In this document: positions 11,181 through 23,178 of the stretch, piece by piece | Layout: each line of letters starts with the position of its first letter | Numbering within the stretch: the first letter of the stretch is position 1 | NCBI GenBank assembly: GCA_037693485.1 | Contig: CM075344.1 | Location: 74,519,501 to 74,583,500 of the forward strand | DNA from: Kitagawia praeruptora | Lineage: Eukaryota; Streptophyta; Magnoliopsida; Apiales; Apiaceae | Direction of reading: 5' to 3' | Length of the DNA stretch: 64,000 nt | Translations under genes and position numbers: made by a program | The notes under the pieces: generated by a model | Seen by the model: the letters and a program-made list of their open reading frames with translations, nothing else | What the model was told of the DNA's origin: nothing | Database searches by the model: none

Positions 11181-14100
11181 ATCCCCCACAAATGAGATTG
11201 ATGGTCTAGTAGTACACACCATACAGACAGACAGACACGGAGCTTGACTTGGTGATAGTTTCTACGGTCAGATATAGCATACGGTAGGTAGAGGTATGCT
11301 CCTTGAACCTCCGCTCGAGTAAATATACCGACCTTACTGGTAGATAGTAGATGCGAGTGTCCTTGAACTGTTCGACCGTTTGTGTAAGCGATGATATACT
11401 TATCACTATACCCTTCCTGACTCATTCAGTTCTCATGATTATGTCCATTTTGGCCATGGAACATCGTCCTGGTTCTGCAGGAGTTTCTAAAGAATTGTGC
11501 CTCGCAATTCTCCTTTGAAGCGGCCCCACTTCTCTCCCACATAGGTGATCTTTATCTTATAGAGTAACCCGCATTTACTCAACCGAATTTGATGCATTCA
11601 AACTTGAATTCTATGTATTCGTCAAAGATCATTAAAAGCGTAGAGCTTAACCTCGTACCTCACGGGTCTCACTGTTTCCTCATCATAGGAACAGGCCAGG
11701 GATTACCCCCACAGTGATTTGGTCATCATGATTTAGTTGGCCCATTGAACCAAGTTCTTGGGATCTCCAGTCAACAATGGTTGGGTGTCCACCATGACGC
11801 CGTTAAGCAATAGGCTTAAGGCCCATCCCTTTCGATGATTTTATAACTATCTCTCGGTATAACCAGATTCTCTTGGTTTAACCAGATTATCTAAGTTTAA
11901 CCATCTGGTTAGTGGATCCACAACATTATCATTTGACTTTATAGAGTCAATCCTGATAATTCTCGTTGAGAGTAGTTGTTTAATGATATTATGTCTTCGT
12001 CATAGAGGCGAGACATACATTACACACATAACAATGTAATCTCCCAATTTGCAAATTATTCACATAAAATATACATATTGAAGACACATTTTCTTGTCAT
12101 TTAGGAATATCCTTTACAAAGCGACTACTACTTCACCCTCTTACATGCACATACATTATGCAAAAGACTCGTATTCCATCATGAATCGAGCTATGTTTAA
12201 TCGTCTATATAGGATTTCCATGACATGGCTGCTTACGTTAATGTGAACTAAATTCACTAATGACTTTTAAATTCTTAAAGTCAAACATCTAACATCCATA
12301 CTATAACCATACAGTACAATTAGATATCGTTTACAATACAGCCCAAGTTCACGAGTATATCTCAAACACCTTAGTCTCATTGCAATCACTTTCAAGAGAC
12401 CAATTTCGATTTGACTCGTGCATCTACTCAGTTCACCAATTGTGTAGCTTATGTCTGATTTTGTACCATTTTGAAATGTACAACAGACTTTCAATCATTC
12501 TTGAGAGATCCTTGTTTATCTATAATTGGATAGATACATCATACATAGTCATTCTAGCTATACTAGATTTTAGTTACGTTGATCTCTTCAAGATTTACAT
12601 CACTAACGTGTGACATGTATCCTTTAGGACTTTAAAGTTATTAAGATTTTAATCTCCAAAATCAAAACTTTAAGCCTCATCCAAATTGCTAGAGATGATC
12701 ATCCTATCATTACTTCTCGTAATGATCAGATCACTCACGTGCAATTACAATAATTTTATCATCTCATGTGTAAAGACCATATACACACTTGTCAATTCAT
12801 TGATTTTCTATCAATTGGATATCTCAAAATTGGCATGTCACATTTTGGTAATTACTTTACCAGTCATCAGCTACGGCTTCAAATCGTAATTGACATTACC
12901 AATTTTTAGCATCCCAAAAATTAGTAATTTCAATTTATCTCATTACCAAGTTTAAGCGTCCCTAAACTGGCAATACTCATTCACTAAGTTACCAAATTTG
13001 AGCATCCTCAAAGTGGCAATTACTATATCGTTTATTATGAAACCATAGCATATCGCAACAATATCAAATTTCATATGCCTATGCCAATTTTCGTATCTAT
13101 GTTGTTTCAATCAACATAATCACCAAAATACAGACTTTCTACTCTTTCCTTAACCAGAGAAACCAAGAAAGACTGTTCCAAAGTTTATTGATGTACTTCT
13201 AAATTTCACAATGCCGATAATTTAAGTATCATCTTGATGAACCATATTCTTGTAACTCAAGAATATAACATAGAGTAAGTTAGGTCTTCACTTTTGACTA
13301 TAATCTTTAAATTATCAGTCTAGCCTTTTACTTTTCTTTGACCCATATATTTATTTTCTAAATTTGAAAATTCGTTTGGGCCCCAAATGGCATCTATCTC
13401 GCAAGAAGATCCATACGTTATTGAATATGATTCTGTCACATAGAATCACTTCTCTCTATTTATTAATCGCTTCTCTCTATTTCTTAACATCCCTTTTCCC
13501 CCACAAAGGATATAGAGAGATTATATTTATTTGAAAAGTGTCATAATCCATTTTCTAACATACGTGTTAGAAATCTTGACTTATTGACTTCTTAATTCTA
13601 GTCAATTTCTCTATTGATATCCTTTTTCTCATAGGATTATCAGAAAAATTCTCATAGCTTCTCTCAAGCTTCGAGGTTTACCATCAAGCAAAATATCAGA
13701 CATTTTTCAACTAACAAATTTTCCATGTCTTTTGCTCTGTCTAGGTTCAACCTCACATTCATCCAATAACTCGTAAATTTTTTCGGATAAATTTTAATTA
13801 CAAATTTACAAGGAACTACTAATTCATCATAGAAGCATTCCTAGATTTTGTAATTGCATTATAATGAATCTTATACATTAGATTCATCTGCAGAACACAG
13901 GATATCGTTAGACTTCATCGTTGTCTATATATCCATCCAAAATATCATAATTGGCTTTTGGAACTCATTTAACCTTTATAGGTATAGGTATCAAGACATC
14001 TTCAAGATACCCACACATTTTAAATATATATAAGAATGTTTCTCTACATTCTAGAATTCTCAGAAAATTTTATTATTTTCGCTTCTAGATACCCCACATT

Positions 14101-16148
14101 TTAATATTTCTAAGAAAGTCGAAACCATTCCAGAATTAATAGGAAATTCTATTATTTCCTTTCAAGGTATCTTGTTTAAGGAATGATTAGTCTCTACGTG
14201 ACTAATATCCTCATATTCAATGGTAGTCTGAACTGATCAGCATCGCTTTTGCATCTCCATTAGAGTGGGAACTCAACCTGCAGCTACTCCATTTGATTAA
14301 TGCGAGTAATGTGCAGTAACCTCATGAATATATCCACATTGTGAACAAACATCACCACCTAGTGGTTATTCAGTATCAAAGTCATTCTTTACCCTCTTAA
14401 TTTCGTATTAAGTTGGTTATCTATCTTGAGCTTATAGAGCGCTAATTTCTCTATTTAGCTTAACTCTTACTCATTACCGAGTACACGTAACAAATGTATT
14501 ATTATCTTCAGATAGTAATCACATTTCTTGTTACCACCTCTCATTAGAGCAGGTTTCATCATCATTTAAAACCTCACTGGTTTTAGCATCAGATTAAAGA
14601 ACTTTTACATTCTTATCATTAAAATTCAATTATTGAATTTTCTCCAAAAATTTCAGCATGGTTCAAAAGAGAAACGAAATTTATGGCATAACCAGACGAA
14701 CTGGTACCCATTGAGGGATATAAACCTCCAATAACCCACATTCCATGATCCTTGATCAATTGATGCGTTAGGGTTAACAACGTCTCGGATTTCTCCGAAT
14801 TTTCAGCATACAGAGCTGACATCAATATTCACCGTATTAGGTATCACATGGATCACCATAATAGGCTCGTGTGTCACTGCCGCAGCAGACCGACACCAAC
14901 ATGAGATTATATTATATATCCAAAGGAACAAGTCCAACTGAAAATATAAATCTCATGCCGACCCAAAACCTGTACCCATAAGATACCAGGTTCGTTAGGT
15001 TTTTAACGTCGCGAAGCATTCAATTGAGATTGATATTTCAAGAAATATTTCCTTGCAAACAATCAACAAACGGTTAAACAATAATTAAGCAAATATTTTT
15101 TTTTCCTTAAAAATTATTACTTAATTAACACAACCATACTAATAATTTAAATAATTAATAACCAAAATTATTTAACTCTACATATCTCGGTACACTTCCA
15201 CGACAAGTCAAAGATGCCACTTAAAAATATTCAAACAATGTCATGACATCTACACAACTCGACAAAGTTAAATAAATAACCATTAAAATTAAATAACAAT
15301 TTAATTTAAAGTTATTTACCAAATACACAAATCCTTAATTATTGTAATTATTTTACACGGATATTGTCAAACATTGCCGAATTAAATTATGATCAAAGCA
15401 ATTTGGCAAATCATTAAACATTTGCACCACACGGGACATTTAAAAAAGAATGACTAGATGTATAATCAAAATTCCACAATTTTATACTCTGGCAATCATT
15501 ATTATCACACACTAAATTGTATAATTCCATATACATCTCCTGGAATTGTTTAGCACCTAAACAAGAATGCACACATTCTTATATAATAGCACATGTATGA
15601 ACCATGATAAAGTAAGATATCAATTCTCCTGGGCATTATTATATTAAACCGTAATAGCATGAGTTAACATAAATCAATACCATCAAGGAAAGCCCATTAA
15701 TTAACTATACACAAATTAATATCATCACCAATGCTATGAACTAAGTCTAGCATAACAAAGCCATATTACCACGACATAACTTTGCAATGTGAACGCCAAT
15801 AGAATAATAGCTTTATAAATAAAGTGCATGAATCACATAATATAAAAAATTCCATTTACATGATTTGTCATGCCAAACTTTAACTAATATCATCACAGCC
15901 ATGAGTTTATACAGGTTAAACAAATAATTAAACCCAAGTCCCTCAATCAATAACACGTATTTGTAATTTAAAAATAATGATCTAGAATCATAATAATAAA
16001 CCTGATCTTAAACATGGTACACCCCGATTACCTGTTCACATGTATTAACTATCGGGTTTATACTATATAGAACCACTAAACCACATAAATCATTACTCGA
16101 TTTATAAATCACGTTGTACAAGAAAAATCAAGAAAACTGCTTTAAGAT

Positions 16149-16875
16149 TGTTAGACAATCTTGTACGATATAGACAAAATATATATATCATATATATAAT
16201 TATAAATTGCAAGAAAACAATTAAGTCAAGTAACGATATATATGAATACATAATTACAGAATTAATTATAATTAAAGGAGAAGGGTTTGAGAAAACAAAC
16301 AGATATTGGATTTAATCTCGAGTCCAGAAAACTTGTCTCCTTAAAGCAGTTTCGCCCCTCACCGTCTGTGCTTAGCGACCTGCCTCCCAGGATAAAACGA
16401 GATACCAGTATAATCGATAAATCGAAAATATTTTCAGCGAACTTAAATCGAGCCCGAAACTATCACCGGAATATTTTGAAAGTTTAAAACTGAGGAGAGT
16501 GAAATTATAGAGGAGACTATAATTTTCACGACTTAATAAAACTGATGCCCTAAGACTCTATTTATAAGGAGAGACTTGAAAGAACTTATTCTTCTTTTCG
16601 ATGTGGGACAAGGTATTTATAATAAAACACAAGGAATATGGTTGTACTGCTCTCGATGTGGTACACTTCTAAATACCACTTTAAAGGGTCATACTTTGGA
16701 ATATCAATTCTCATTCACCCGTTATCCATTTTGAGCGTGTAAATATGCGTTGGATTCCTCTCGCATAGTAGAATAAAATCCAGCCAATACACAACACTAA
16801 CATATAGTATTTATCACTCAAACTGAGTTTCAAAATAATACACAACTTAGTCTAAAATATTAAGTTTTTCCGACA
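16149..16875 (-). repeat. LTR of element D (right; 5' LTR by orientation)
   Basis: Starts TGTTAGACAATC and ends TTTTTCCGACA, followed by the target duplication AGTAT. Internal sequence next to it, read leftward from 16148, begins ATCTTAAAGCAG and does not resemble the usual TGGTATCAGAGC primer site. Confidence 0.92.
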
Positions 16876-17104
16876 AGTATTTCTGTTAGAATCCTTACAT
16901 AAATCAAATCATATCAAAATTTCATAAAACTAATCAACAAAGATATCATATTTACACAAATTAACCCATAAACTAATCACTAGAATATCATTTTCACACA
17001 AACTCAATTACTTTCTTATGCATGTAATATATATGTCTAAATGTGGTTCAATTAGTTCGTTTTTTACGGAATACAAAGATGCGAGTGCTTTTGTTTGGGA
17101 GATG

Positions 17105-18139
17105 GGGAAAATTAATTCTTTCGTCCCTAAACTTTGGGCCGTTTTTGGTTTAGGTCCCTAAACTAAAAAAGTTAATCTTTCGATCCCTTAACTTTCAATT
17201 TTTCTGATTAAGGTCCCTCCGTCCAAAAAAGGCTAACGCCGTTAGTGGATAAAATTTGAAAAAAAATTAAAAAATCAGAAATATTTCATAAAATTCAAAA
17301 AAAATCGAATTTTTTTTAAAAAATTCAGAAATATTTCATAAAATTTCAGAAAAATTATATGAATTAAAGTAAAGAATTTTGAAAAATTATAAAATTAAAA
17401 TTATATGAAATTTTCAGAAAAATTTTGTAAAAAAAATGAATATTTTCGAATGATTAAAATTTAATTAAATTTAAAAATGAACATACCCATTCAATTTATA
17501 TGCGTATAAATCGATACATGCGAACAAATATGTTAAGATATCACATTTTTTGAATCAAAAGTGAATTTTTAAATTTTTTTCGAATTTTTACTTAAATTCT
17601 GAAATTTTTCTGAATTCACTTTTTGTTCGCATATAAATTTAAAGTGAATTTTTAAATTTTTCAAAAGTGAATTTTTACAAATATGTTAAGTAAAAATGTG
17701 ATATCTTAACATATTTGTTCGCATGTATCGATTTATACGCATATAAATTGAATGGGTATGTTCATTTTCAAATTTAATTAGGTGTTAATCATTCGAAAAT
17801 ACTCATTTTTTTTACAAAATTTTTCTGAAAATTTCATATAATTTTAATTTTATAATTTTTCAAAATTCTTTACTTTAATTCATATAATTTTTCTGAAATT
17901 TTATGAAATATTTCTGAATTTTTAATTTTTTTTTCGAATTTTTCTGAATTTTATTAAATATTTCTGAATTTTTAATTTTTTTTTTCGAATTTTATCCACT
18001 AACGGCGTTAGCCTTATTTGGACGGAGGGACCTTAATCAAAAAAATTGAAAATTAAGGAATCGAAAGATTGACTTTTTTAGTTTAGGGACCTAGACCAAA
18101 AACGGCCCAAAGTTTAGGGACTAAGAAATTAATTTTCCC
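17105..18139. mobile_element. Foldback (long-inverted-repeat) Mutator-like element
   Basis: It begins GGGAAAATTAATTCTTTCGT and ends with the near-complement of that sequence. The two arms are complementary over most of the 1,035 bp, including the GC-rich block AACGCCGTTAG/CTAACGGCGTTAG. The arms meet in the AT-rich centre near 17620. Flanking decamers TTGGGAGATG (17095-17104) and TTATGAGATA (18140-18149) agree at 7 of 10 positions, compatible with a decayed 9-10-bp Mutator-type target duplication. No transposase frame is present. Confidence 0.8.
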
Positions 18140-18320
18140 TTATGAGATATATGTGTATATGTATATATCAAGATAAGATGCAATGTTTAAAAAAAAAAAA
18201 ATATGTAATGGATGTTTGATTGGTCTTTGTTGGTAGAATGAGAGGCAGGTCCGGACATATTGGGTCGGAGCAATATCTATGCCAGATACATTGCTAGAAA
18301 AGACATACAAAGTTATATGA

Positions 18321-18695
18321 AGTACTCGTTTAATTGGAGTACTTGGAGTACATATATATTTTGCATTCAAAATTTTGCAAACTGTATTATTTTGCACAGC
18401 TCAATACACGAATATCACTATTTCATTGAAAATCTTGAAAATTTTGTATATTTTGCTAACAAAATATTGTAAAACAAATTGTGCTGCAAAACATATTTGG
18501 GTTGCAAAACATACATGTTCTGATGGCAAAACATGAAAAATTTTTAAGATGAACATATTGCAAAACATACATGATTTTCAAGATTATCAATCAAATTATA
18601 ATATTTATATAATAAGGTTTGCAAAATAATAAATTTTAAAATAATTTGAATGCAGAACGTATATGTACTTCAAGTACTCCAATTAAATGAGTACT
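18321..18695. mobile_element. MITE with about 60-bp terminal inverted repeats
   Basis: The left end AGTACTCGTTTAATTGGAGT and the inverted right end share about 50 of 60 bases, through a TTTTGCATTCAAA/TTCTGCATTCAAA block. The interior repeats GCAAAACATACATG-like motifs. I could not see a target duplication, so the superfamily is undecided. Confidence 0.6.
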
Positions 18696-20063
18696 CGATA
18701 GAACTTTTCTCTGTCCACTAGGCACGGTATATCTAGCAGCGTGTTTTGCAAATACGTTGTTCGATAGAGAATAGAGAATTTTAAAATTTCAATTTTATAA
18801 CAAATTGAATCGAAACCGATCCATTTTATTTGGATTTGATTTTGCATGTCAGATCGGTTTGGTTTGGTTTTACAAAAATCAAATTCGGTTATTCAATTTT
18901 TTTAATTTAATTCAGTTTTTAATCAAATCGATCGAATGATCAACCCAAAATAATTATTTATATAATCACAATAAAGAAACTTTTCATGAACTGTATTGTA
19001 TTATATTTAGTCCTTGACGGTGGTGCCAGTGACGCAGATACAAGCAAACAAGTGGTGGCATAGAAGCAATTTTCCCTTCGGAATTAACATGTGAACCGAC
19101 AAACACGATGAGATGCGAGTATGGAGCACTTAATTTATTTACTTGCGTGCCAGCCACCATCATCTGTCACTCATTCGCCATTAATAGAAATTGGTCGATT
19201 TCTAAAAAATCATCAATAAATTGGTTAAAAATTGATCAAAATTTTAGAACCGATTTGATCGATTTTGCAAAACTCGCCGATAAATCATCGATTTTTCAAA
19301 CGAATTACCCGATAAATCATAAATCGATAGCTCAACTAAATAGTTCTGATTTCCGAAATCTGCAACACTGGCCGTTACACACAGATTGCATGTAATTGTT
19401 GACAAATATTCTATGCATTATCACTCTAGTTTATTACTCGTGTAATTTAATCTAGCATTTTATGTTTGTTTATTAAAAATATTTGTGAGTTTCTTCAAAA
19501 AAAAAAAAATATTTGTGAGATTGATACGTATGATCTTATTCTTATCCCTCCAGTAAATATGCTCGCATTTGACATTATTAATTGATATACTAGGAATATA
19601 CTGTTAATAATAATAATACTGAAAATAAGATATTAAGTCTTTTTTAAAAAAGCAATACTCATTAGCAAAGAAAATTCAGACTAGAAAGGTCTTTATAGAT
19701 CAATACCAGATTCAATTGTTTGTCAATACATTAAATAATTTAATTTAACAAAAATAATGTTACGACTTTACTTTATCATTAACACAGTAACACTATATTA
19801 AAAAAATATAAAATTCTTTAAAAAAACAAAAATATAATAATCATTCATACCGTCAGACGGTCAAATGTGAAAACTCCACGTTGTTGGATTGTTTGACCGG
19901 TAAATAGTAGTATGACTCCAAATCGCACAAGTATCAATATTTTTATTGTCAAACTATCCCCCAACATATGGACCCACAAACAGATACCTACACATTTCAC
20001 AGTTTATTTAAATTTTTAGAAAAATATTTAGTATAAATTAGTTCTTACAGTTTGTATCAATTT
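18696..20063. other. AT-rich spacer, no gene recognised
   Basis: Contains low-complexity stretches (TCGGTTTGGTTTGG near 18865; TTGGT/TCGATTTT-rich sequence near 19190-19330). A 95-codon frame at 19108-19395 runs through this simple sequence and has no recognisable protein features. No RNA gene was noticed. Confidence 0.4.
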
Positions 20064-20232
20064 ATTACTTCCTCGGTCCCAAAAAAACTCTTCCTATTTT
20101 GACCGGATACGTTTGCCAACGCATACTTTTAATCGTTAATATCTTTAATTTCGTATTAATATTAAATATAAAAATTTCACTGTATTAAAATACTCACAAA
20201 TACGAATCAAATAAGATCATTCATGACTATAT
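20064..20232. mobile_element. Half of a Stowaway-like MITE
   Basis: TACTTCCTCGGTCCCAAAAA followed by CTTCCTATTTTGACC and a distal ACGAATCAAATAAGATC...CATGACTATA block resembles the common plant Stowaway/mariner MITE with CTCCGTCCC ends. It is interrupted by the Helitron at about 20233; the remainder probably continues after 22123. Confidence 0.5.
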
Positions 20233-22123
20233 TCAATATATATATATATAAAGGAGGGTACGCGGGAGTTTAGGTGGCGCTCTAACATCGTCTCAATCTA
20301 TTTTTCTAATTTTCTAGAATTTTTGAAGTTTAAACACTAATAAATATAAAAAATATTATTTAACATATTAGAAGTAGAATACGTGTTCGAATTTATAGGG
20401 AAGAAGAGTTCGAATTTATAGAGAAGACATATGATTAGAAGTTCTATTGGAAGTATAATAAGTATTTATAATTTTATATGGCATATGATTAAAAGATTAA
20501 AAGTTCTATTGGAAGTAGAATAGGAGTTCGAATTTATAAAGAATACAAGTTCGAATTTATAGAAAAAACATATAAATAAAAGTTCTATTAGAAGTAGAAT
20601 GGGTATTTGAATAGATAGAGCGGACATATAATTAAATATTTTATAGAAAGTACGATCTTCTTAAATTATATGATTAGAAATTCTATTGAAAGTAGAATAA
20701 GTATTTATAAGACATATGATTAAAAGTTCTATTAGAAGTAGAATAGGAGTTCAATTTTATAGAAAAAACGTATAAATAAAAGTTCTATTAGAAGTAAAAT
20801 AGGTGCTTGAATATATGGAGCAGACATATAATTAAATATTTTATAGAAAGTACGATCTTCTTAAATTATACTTTTTATATTAGTTAATTATGGGAAAATT
20901 TATTCATAAATCCAATACTATTGTCATAAAAAAAATTCATCATATTTAAAAAGAAAAAAATTGATGTGTTAACATAATAAAAGAACATTCTCATGCGGAG
21001 TAATCCTAAATAAATACATGAATATCTATAATATAAAAAGAAAATAGGATGAAACTCCATAAATTTTAGAAAGTCTATAGAAAATATAAATTGGAATTCA
21101 CTCTATTTTTAAGTTTTGATTTTAAGGAAAAAAGTTATTGTGTAAAATAAGTATCATCAATAATATGTAATGAAGTTGGAATTTTGATCCCAAACGAGAG
21201 CGGCTCGAAACGTGTTTAACGGGATGACGGCTCACTATAAAAGATTGTATAACTATTAAATTATCATGCATATTGATGTTATGAATTTTATTTATTTTTA
21301 GGATTTTATTTTTATTGATAAATATTATCATACAAGTGATATATGTAAAAGTTAGGTTTCTGGTTTTAACGAGAGAGCGAATCAAGAGTAATAACCGTGT
21401 TCAATGAGAAAGCAGTTCATTAGAGAAGACCATATAAAAGATGTTTGAATATATATATGAGGAATACATAAAATTAAATGTTTTATTGGAAGTAGAATAT
21501 TAGGACGATGGAGACGTTTTATACGATTTTTTTTAAAATTATATATCTTTTTTCCTAGAAATCCTTTATTTTAACTTTTTTATATTAATTATACTTGCAT
21601 TAGAAAAATAAATCCATAAATTTAATATTATTCCCGTCATGAAAGTCTTCGTATTTATTATTATTTTTTTAAAATGTTAACATAACAGAAAGACATTCGC
21701 ATGCGGAAGCTGTAAATAAATACATGAATATCTATAATATACAGAAAATTTAAGATGTATTTTCAATGTTCGGAACGTATTTAACGGGAAGACGGCTCAC
21801 TAGAAAAGATTGTATTTACTATTAGAATTTGATACTGATGTCATATATATATATTTTTTAATTCTTACGGTTCTTACGGTTCGATTTTATGGATACAAAT
21901 TATTATATAAGTCTTTATTATAATATATGTTAAATTTGGGATTTCGATTTTAAAGAGAGAGCGGCTCAATCAAAAGAATCGTGTTTAACAAGAAATCGAT
22001 TTATTGGAGAAAATTATTTAATTATTATAATATAAATATTAATATTATAATATAACATAAATATATTGAATTTTTTTTTTAAAATATTGTAACGCCGCCG
22101 CGAAGCGCGGCTTTATCGACTAG
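20233..22123 (+). mobile_element. Non-autonomous Helitron (complete)
   Basis: The 3' end is diagnostic: hairpin CCGCGAAGCGCGG (about 22095-22107), then CTAG at 22120-22123 followed by T. The 5' end is placed at TCAATATATATATATAAAGG near 20233; the exact first base is uncertain because several TC dinucleotides are close. The interior has diverged repeats, such as AAGTTCTATTAGAAGTAGAATAGG-like and ACGGCTCACTA-AAAGATTGTA blocks found two or more times. No Rep/helicase frame is seen. It lies about 250 bp upstream of the PPA core promoter and was present before the duplication. Confidence 0.8.
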
Positions 22124-22370
22124 TTTATTTTATAGATTAGACGTAAATTAGTAATTTGTCAAATTAACCATAGTTAGTGTTTTCAAGAAAAAAAAAATTA
22201 ACCATAGTTGGTTCGGTCAGGACTCAGGTGCACAAGTTTTTTTTGGTAATACTAGTAGTATTAATTTTAGTTTTGACTAGCCATAAAGAAAAACAGGAGA
22301 CGAAGGCACTGAGCGGGAACGTGATTAATTTTGTACCTTTGCCCCCTTGACCTTGAGCATTTCTTCCCCT

Positions 22371-22380
22371 ACATATAAAC
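22371..22380 (+). promoter_or_regulatory. Probable TATA box of PPA, right copy
   Basis: Same ACATATAAAC sequence and downstream leader as at 1005-1014. The upstream region is identical as far left as the window allows comparison. Confidence 0.5.
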
Positions 22381-23178
22381 GCACATCTGTATCACAAAAT
22401 ATACATACACATTCCTTCAATCTCGTAACTTTCTCTACCCTTTAGATCTGTTATCTGTATCTATCTCTATCTCTTCTGATCGTTTCAGATACTCGTTTTC
22501 TGTATATACATCTTCATTTTTACTCTTTTCATTCATCATTTTATGCTTTATTTTGCTCTATTTATATCTGTTTATCATCTACTTGTTCGATTTTTTGTAT
22601 ATCTATGTGTATCGATTTGTTTATGTAGTGTAGATCATTTCAATTTACGATTCAACTCGTTGATCGCTGCGAATTACTAGTACTCTGTACTCTTTAATTT
22701 ACAGTATTTTTTTTCATATTAGTTCAATTAGGCTTTTGTCTAATTAGTATCATTTAGGCTCAACTCTAATTTCACAAATTTAGCCTCGTCTCATTTTTAA
22801 AAGAATTCGAGTTTTACTGAAAATAAGTCCATGTGAGGCGTTCCTCAAACACGTTAAGGTTTTACATGAGTTGAGTTCGTTATTTGACAATAAATATTTG
22901 TAATAGTTTCAAAGTTCTGTCTAATTTGAGTCATATAGATGTGATTTAGGTGGCGTAATTACGTAAAACATTGTTTAATACCTGCAGTATGCCAGTATAA
23001 GTTTGTTGATGCACCCACTGGGATTTATACTAAATGATTGGACTCACCGACTCAGAATGTGATCATTAAGCATGTAGATAATTGCGTTGTTTATAATGAG
23101 ATGTAAAAGGACCTTGAGATTTTAATTCTTGATGCACTTATAAATAGTTGTTTAAACTTCGTTTTGCAGCTTACTATA

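Larger units (their letters stand above)
10454..16875 (-). mobile_element. Non-autonomous LTR retrotransposon (LARD-like), element D
   Basis: Two direct 727-bp LTRs (10454-11180 and 16149-16875), each starting TG and ending CA, enclose 4,968 bp. The 5-bp target duplication AGTAT is perfect (10449-10453 and 16876-16880). A purine tract read on the minus strand (TTTGTGGGGGAT, 11181-11192) abuts the left LTR, so transcription runs leftward. The internal region has no gag, protease, integrase or RT frame; the longest frames are under 90 codons and unconvincing. By eye the LTRs differ at about 19 of 727 positions, so it is older than element A. The element lies within the duplicated unit and should also exist upstream of the window. 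Confidence 0.9.

Noticed and set aside
11181..16148. Possible hidden gag/pol in element D
   Set aside because: Scanned for zinc knuckle, DSG, YVDD and RNase H motifs on both strands and found none; called non-autonomous.
19108..19395. 95-codon plus-strand frame
   Set aside because: Runs through low-complexity TCGATTTT/AAATTGGTC sequence and matches no family I know.
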